Source of the DNA: a bacterium
GTDB taxonomy: Bacteria > Krumholzibacteriota > Krumholzibacteria > LZORAL124-64-63
Direction of reading: 5' to 3'
Length of the DNA stretch: 9,221 bases
Assembly: GCA_016873405.1 (NCBI GenBank)
Contig: VGXH01000048.1
Span: 1 to 9,221, forward strand
In this document: in pieces, positions 6,313 through 9,221 of the stretch
Numbering within the stretch: the stretch's first letter is position 1
Layout of the letters: each line of letters opens with the position of its first letter
Made by a program: the position numbers and the translations under genes
The notes under the pieces: generated by a model
Seen by the model: the letters and a program-made list of their open reading frames with translations, nothing else
What the model was told of the DNA's origin: nothing
The model's database searches: none

Positions 6313-7233
6313 TCAGGCGGGACGCGGCACCAGATCGCGCGCGATGCGCGCGGCCGCGAACGGGTCGCGCATCTGGGCCGTGCCCACCTGGACCGCCACC
6401 GCGCCGAGCGCGAAGAACTTGAGCGCGTCTTCGGCGGTCGCGATCCCGCCCACCCCGACCACCGGCAGGCCCGCCCCGCGCACGATCTGGTCCACCTTCG
6501 CCAGCGCGATCGGCAGGATCGCGGCGCCGGAGTAGCCGCCGAACCGGCGCGGCAGGAACGGCTGCCCGCTGCGGAGGTCCACGTCCAGGCCCACGACGGT
6601 GTTGATCGCGCTGACGGCGTCGGCGCCCTCGTCGCGGGCCGCGACCGCCAGCTGCGCGATGTCGGCCGTGTTCGGCGTCAGCTTGGCGAGCAGCGCCCGG
6701 TCGGGCAATTCGGCGCGCGCCGCGGCGACGCAGCGCGCCACCGTCGCCGGGGAGCTGCCGAAATCGTGCCCCCCCTCCGCCACGTTGGGACAGCTGAGGT
6801 TCAACTCGACGCCGTGCCAGTGGACCAGGCCGCGGGCCTGCTCGTGCAGGCGGCGCACCATCGGGCCGAAGGCCTCCGGCGTCGTCGCCGCCAGGCGCAC
6901 CACGGTCGGCACGCCGCGGGCCTCGAGCTCCGGCAGCACATCGGCCAGGAACGCCTCGAAGCCGACGTTCTCCAGGCCGATGCTGTTCAGCGCGCCGCAG
7001 GCGGTCTCCACCAGCCGCGGCATCGGGTTCCCGGAACGGGGCGCCGGCGTCACCGTCTTGGTGACCACGGCCCCGATCCCGGCGTAGGGACCGTCGCAAT
7101 CCGGCGCGCGGAAATCGTGCGCGTGCAGGCCGTAGGCGAAGCAGCCGGAAGCCGTCCAGACCCGGCCGGGGAATCGGCGGGGCCCCAGCGTGAACGAGGC
7201 GGTGACGTCCGTCTGCCACCAGACCGGGAGCAT
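6313..7233 (-). CDS. pyrD: Dihydroorotate dehydrogenase, class 1B catalytic subunit
   Basis: A 306-residue FMN-dependent TIM-barrel enzyme that oxidises dihydroorotate to orotate in pyrimidine synthesis. It shows VWTASGCFAYG near the N-terminus, the KTVTPAPRSGNPMPR block with its FMN/substrate lysine, and LNSIGLEN. Cys148 in ELNLSCPN is the catalytic base typical of class 1 (class 2 enzymes use serine). Then come LLAKLTPN, SAINTVVG, and the phosphate-binding GVGGIATAEDALKFFALGA with VQVGTA. The adjoining pyrK marks it as the NAD-linked 1B form rather than the fumarate-linked 1A form. The ATG at 7233 shares one base with the pyrK stop (TGATG), with GGAGG about ten bases upstream. The frame stays open further upstream, but that part is pyrK out of frame. 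The gene ends 14 bases from the convergent HemC-like gene. Confidence 0.95.
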   Translation of the reverse strand: MLPVWWQTDVTASFTLGPRRFPGRVWTASGCFAYGLHAHDFRAPDCDGPYAGIGAVVTKTVTPAPRSGNPMPRLVETACGALNSIGLENVGFEAFLADVLPELEARGVPTVVRLAATTPEAFGPMVRRLHEQARGLVHWHGVELNLSCPNVAEGGHDFGSSPATVARCVAAARAELPDRALLAKLTPNTADIAQLAVAARDEGADAVSAINTVVGLDVDLRSGQPFLPRRFGGYSGAAILPIALAKVDQIVRGAGLPVVGVGGIATAEDALKFFALGAVAVQVGTAQMRDPFAAARIARDLVPRPA

Positions 7234-8084
7234 CAGCGTCCACCCTCCCCGGCGCCGTCGTTCCCGCCGACGAGCCAGGGCAGCTCCGCGGCCGCGAACA
7301 CGGGGCCCTCCTGGCAGCAGGTCGCGTTGCGCAGGCTCCCCTCGCGGAGCGCCGGCACGACGCAGCCCTTGCACACGCCGTAGCCGCAGCCCATGCGCTC
7401 CTCCAGCGACACGAAGCAGTCCCAGCCGCGCTCGCCGGCGAGCTTGGCCGCCGCCCGCAGCAGCGGCAGCGGCCCGCAGGCCAGGACGTCGGCGCCGCCG
7501 GGGCCGGGCAGGCCCGGCAGCGAGCGGGCCAGGTCGGTGACCACGCCCGTGAACGCCGCGCGGCCCGGCGGCAGTCCTGGCGGCAGTCCCGCCGGCCGAT
7601 CCACCGAGACGTGCCACGCCGCGGCGAGCAGGCTCCAGGGCACCTCGGCGCCGTCGCGGGCGCCGAAGCAGGCCACGTCGCCTTCGCGCGCCCAGCGCTC
7701 CCGCCAGGCCAGGACCGGCGGCAGCCCGACGCCGCCGCCCAGCAGCAGCGTCCGCCGGCCGGCGCGCGGCGCGGAAAACGGCGCGCCGAGCGGACCGAGG
7801 ACCTGCAACGGGGCGCCGGCCGCGAGGTCCGCCAGCGCCGCGGTGCCGCGGCCGACGACGCGATAAAGGAGCGACAGCGAAGACCCCGCAGCCGAGAGCA
7901 CGGAGAACGGCCGGCTGAACGTCCAGGCCCGCGGTCCGTGCTCGTTGACCATCACGAACTGGCCAGGCAGGAAGGAGAACGGCACGCCCAGGTCGACGTC
8001 CAGGCGCAGGAAGGCCGACGATACGTGCGCGTTGGCGATGACACGGCCGACGACGGCGACCGGGGCGGCGAGCGCCTGGCTCAC
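7233..8084 (-). CDS. pyrK: Dihydroorotate dehydrogenase electron-transfer subunit
   Basis: A 283-residue FAD and [2Fe-2S] protein that takes electrons from PyrD and gives them to NAD+, forming the PyrD2-PyrK2 complex. The ferredoxin-reductase-like part has PGQFVMV, then RPFSV for FAD binding, and LLLGGGVGLPPVLAW for the NAD site. The C-terminal iron-sulfur site is Cys233, Cys238, Cys241 and Cys257 (GCGYGVCKGC, then CQEGPVF), the usual C-x4-C-x2-C-x(n)-C of PyrK. Cys256 beside Cys257 is an extra cysteine. The length is slightly above common PyrK because of a Gly-rich C-terminus (GGNDGAGEGGR). It starts at GTG8084, overlapping the stop of the upstream TPR gene (GTGA), with GGAG eight bases before. 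Its stop overlaps pyrD, so all three minus-strand genes are probably translated in series. Confidence 0.94.
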   Translation of the reverse strand: MSQALAAPVAVVGRVIANAHVSSAFLRLDVDLGVPFSFLPGQFVMVNEHGPRAWTFSRPFSVLSAAGSSLSLLYRVVGRGTAALADLAAGAPLQVLGPLGAPFSAPRAGRRTLLLGGGVGLPPVLAWRERWAREGDVACFGARDGAEVPWSLLAAAWHVSVDRPAGLPPGLPPGRAAFTGVVTDLARSLPGLPGPGGADVLACGPLPLLRAAAKLAGERGWDCFVSLEERMGCGYGVCKGCVVPALREGSLRNATCCQEGPVFAAAELPWLVGGNDGAGEGGR

Positions 8085-9221
8085 GGTCGCGGCTCCGCGG
8101 CGGGCGTGCGCAGCCGGTCCCAGTTCGGGTCGCGCTCGCGGGCGGGCTTCTTGGGTTCCTCCGGCTTCTTCTCTTCCTGACCGCCCGGCTCGACCGGTCG
8201 GTCCCGGCTGCCGCCCTGGTCGCCCTGGGCTTCCGCGCCCGGCTGGCTCGGCTCGGCGCCGCCCGGCGGCGTCGACGTCGGCTGCTCCTGCGGCCCCGGC
8301 GCAGCGTCCGGACCGGTCGCGGCGCCCGCGGCGCCGGGCGCCGGCGGCGAACTCCCGCTGCCCGGCGGGGCCAGTTCGCCCGGCGATCCCGGCTCGGGCA
8401 GCGCGCGTGAGGCCGCCGCGCCCGTCCGCCCGCCGCCGATCGGCACGATGACCTGCGGCGGCGGGAACACGAGCGGTTCGCGGCGCGCCAGGTAGATCAT
8501 GCGCCGCCGCGCGCCCGGGGCGCCGCCGGCGCCCCCCCCGTCACCGATCTCCACGGTGGTGACCGTCTCCTCCTCCAGCTTCCGGCGCTCGTCGTCGCTG
8601 AGGGCCGCGAAGTTGCGCTCCTGGATCGCCGAGCGTTCGCGCAGGAGGAACTCCAGCAGCGTGCCGTCGACGGCGGCGCCGACCTCGCGCGCCTGCGCCG
8701 AGCTCGGGAAGCGGGCTGCCAGTTCCGCGGCGACGACCTGCGCCGAATCGGCGTTGCCCAGGCGCGCGCCCTGGACCACCCACAGCCCGTAGAGGGAGCG
8801 CGCGGCGACGAGCGAATCGGCGGCGCTGTCGGCGGCCGCCTCGGCGTAGAGGGCAGCGGCGCGGGCCGGCCGGTCGAATCCGAACAGCATCGCGTTGGCC
8901 TGCAGGAGCTTCAGCCGCGGCACGCGATCGCCCTTGGACGCGGCCAGGTCCTTCTCGGCGGCCAGGTAGTCCCGGAGGTGGTCGTTGAGGCTGCGCGTCC
9001 GCTCCGGATCCTCCAGCTCGTTCCGCTGACCCAGCGCGATCTTGAACTGCTCGTGAGCCTCGGCGTACTCCTGGCGTCCGAGGAAGCGATGGCCCAGCAG
9101 ATCGGCGACGCGCGACTTGATGACCGGGGTCAGCCACTCGTTGGGCATCGACTGGAGCAGCGCCGCCGCCTGATCCGCCTCGCCGCGCGCGACGAGCAAT
9201 TCGGCGCGCGCGAGCGCCCCC
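8081..9221 (-). CDS. TPR-like protein with proline-rich C-terminal tail, N-terminus beyond window edge
   Basis: The last 379 residues of a protein whose start lies past the right edge; the frame is open to base 9221. The first half is alpha-helical and Ala/Leu-rich, with repeat-like pairs such as ALARAELLVARGEADQAAAL, EYAEAHEQFKIAL, ARAAALYAEAAADSA and DSAQVVAAELAARFPSS, the spacing of tetratricopeptide repeats. A charged helix follows (LSDDERRKLEEE). The final 130 or so residues (about 8081-8475) are rich in Pro, Gly, Ala and Gln and probably unstructured, with a Lys/Glu/Pro patch (EEKKPEEPKKP). TPR proteins are scaffolds, and no enzymatic motif is visible. A signal peptide or lipobox could lie in the missing part. 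The stop overlaps the GTG of pyrK, which suggests cotranscription with the pyrimidine genes, but no functional link is known. A TTG at 9199 could be taken for a start, but the repeat pattern continues upstream of it. Confidence 0.72.
   Translation of the reverse strand, partial: GALARAELLVARGEADQAAALLQSMPNEWLTPVIKSRVADLLGHRFLGRQEYAEAHEQFKIALGQRNELEDPERTRSLNDHLRDYLAAEKDLAASKGDRVPRLKLLQANAMLFGFDRPARAAALYAEAAADSAADSLVAARSLYGLWVVQGARLGNADSAQVVAAELAARFPSSAQAREVGAAVDGTLLEFLLRERSAIQERNFAALSDDERRKLEEETVTTVEIGDGGGAGGAPGARRRMIYLARREPLVFPPPQVIVPIGGGRTGAAASRALPEPGSPGELAPPGSGSSPPAPGAAGAATGPDAAPGPQEQPTSTPPGGAEPSQPGAEAQGDQGGSRDRPVEPGGQEEKKPEEPKKPARERDPNWDRLRTPAAEPRP

Noticed and set aside
6313..7617. Longer version of pyrD starting near 7617
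   Set aside because: The extra N-terminal part is pyrK read in another frame. PyrD similarity begins after ATG7233, which has its own GGAGG and overlaps the pyrK stop.
9199..9199. TTG at 9199 as the start of the TPR protein
   Set aside because: The frame and the TPR-like helical pattern (ALARAELL) continue to the window edge, and no ribosome binding site is visible before it.

Overview
This is a GC-rich bacterial window of about 9.2 kb, densely packed with genes, most of them overlapping or almost touching. I see no mobile element, CRISPR array, rRNA or tRNA. The source looks like a high-GC Gram-negative-type bacterium. A class 1B (PyrD/PyrK) dihydroorotate dehydrogenase, a NarI/Hdr-type membrane iron-sulfur oxidoreductase and a TPR/proline-rich protein would fit an anaerobic or facultative lineage such as the FCB-related candidate phyla or Deltaproteobacteria. 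The sequence alone does not settle the taxon.

Layout: (1) 1-949, minus strand, is the N-terminal part of a membrane iron-sulfur oxidoreductase (NarI-like membrane domain plus a 4Fe-4S domain) that runs off the left edge. (2) 950-1159 is a divergent intergenic region with one candidate promoter in each direction. (3) 1160-6298, plus strand, is a five-gene run: a YccU-type CoA-binding protein, an Rmd-like GDP-4-keto-6-deoxymannose reductase, a UDP-glucose 6-dehydrogenase, a DegT-family sugar aminotransferase, and a highly diverged HemC (porphobilinogen deaminase)-like protein with a long acidic tail. Three of the four junctions overlap (ATGA, ATGA, and an 8-nt overlap), so the genes are probably cotranscribed and in part translationally coupled. 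(4) 6313-9221, minus strand, is a convergent run, read from the right edge: a TPR/proline-rich protein, then pyrK, then pyrD, again with overlapping stop and start codons.

The central genes supply activated sugars (a GDP-deoxyhexose, UDP-glucuronate and an amino sugar), most likely for a surface polysaccharide or glycan. No glycosyltransferase or export gene lies in the window. pyrK and pyrD form the NAD-linked, flavin/iron-sulfur dihydroorotate dehydrogenase of pyrimidine synthesis, which also leads to the UTP needed for UDP-sugars.

The most unusual item is the HemC-like gene at 5147-6298. The fold-defining blocks of porphobilinogen deaminase are recognisable. However, the cysteine that carries the dipyrromethane cofactor is a glutamine, and several substrate-binding basic residues are replaced by Leu, Ala or Val. 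A tail of 75 residues, about half Asp/Glu, has been added. It is probably not a working haem enzyme and may be a repurposed binding or regulatory protein tied to the sugar cluster.
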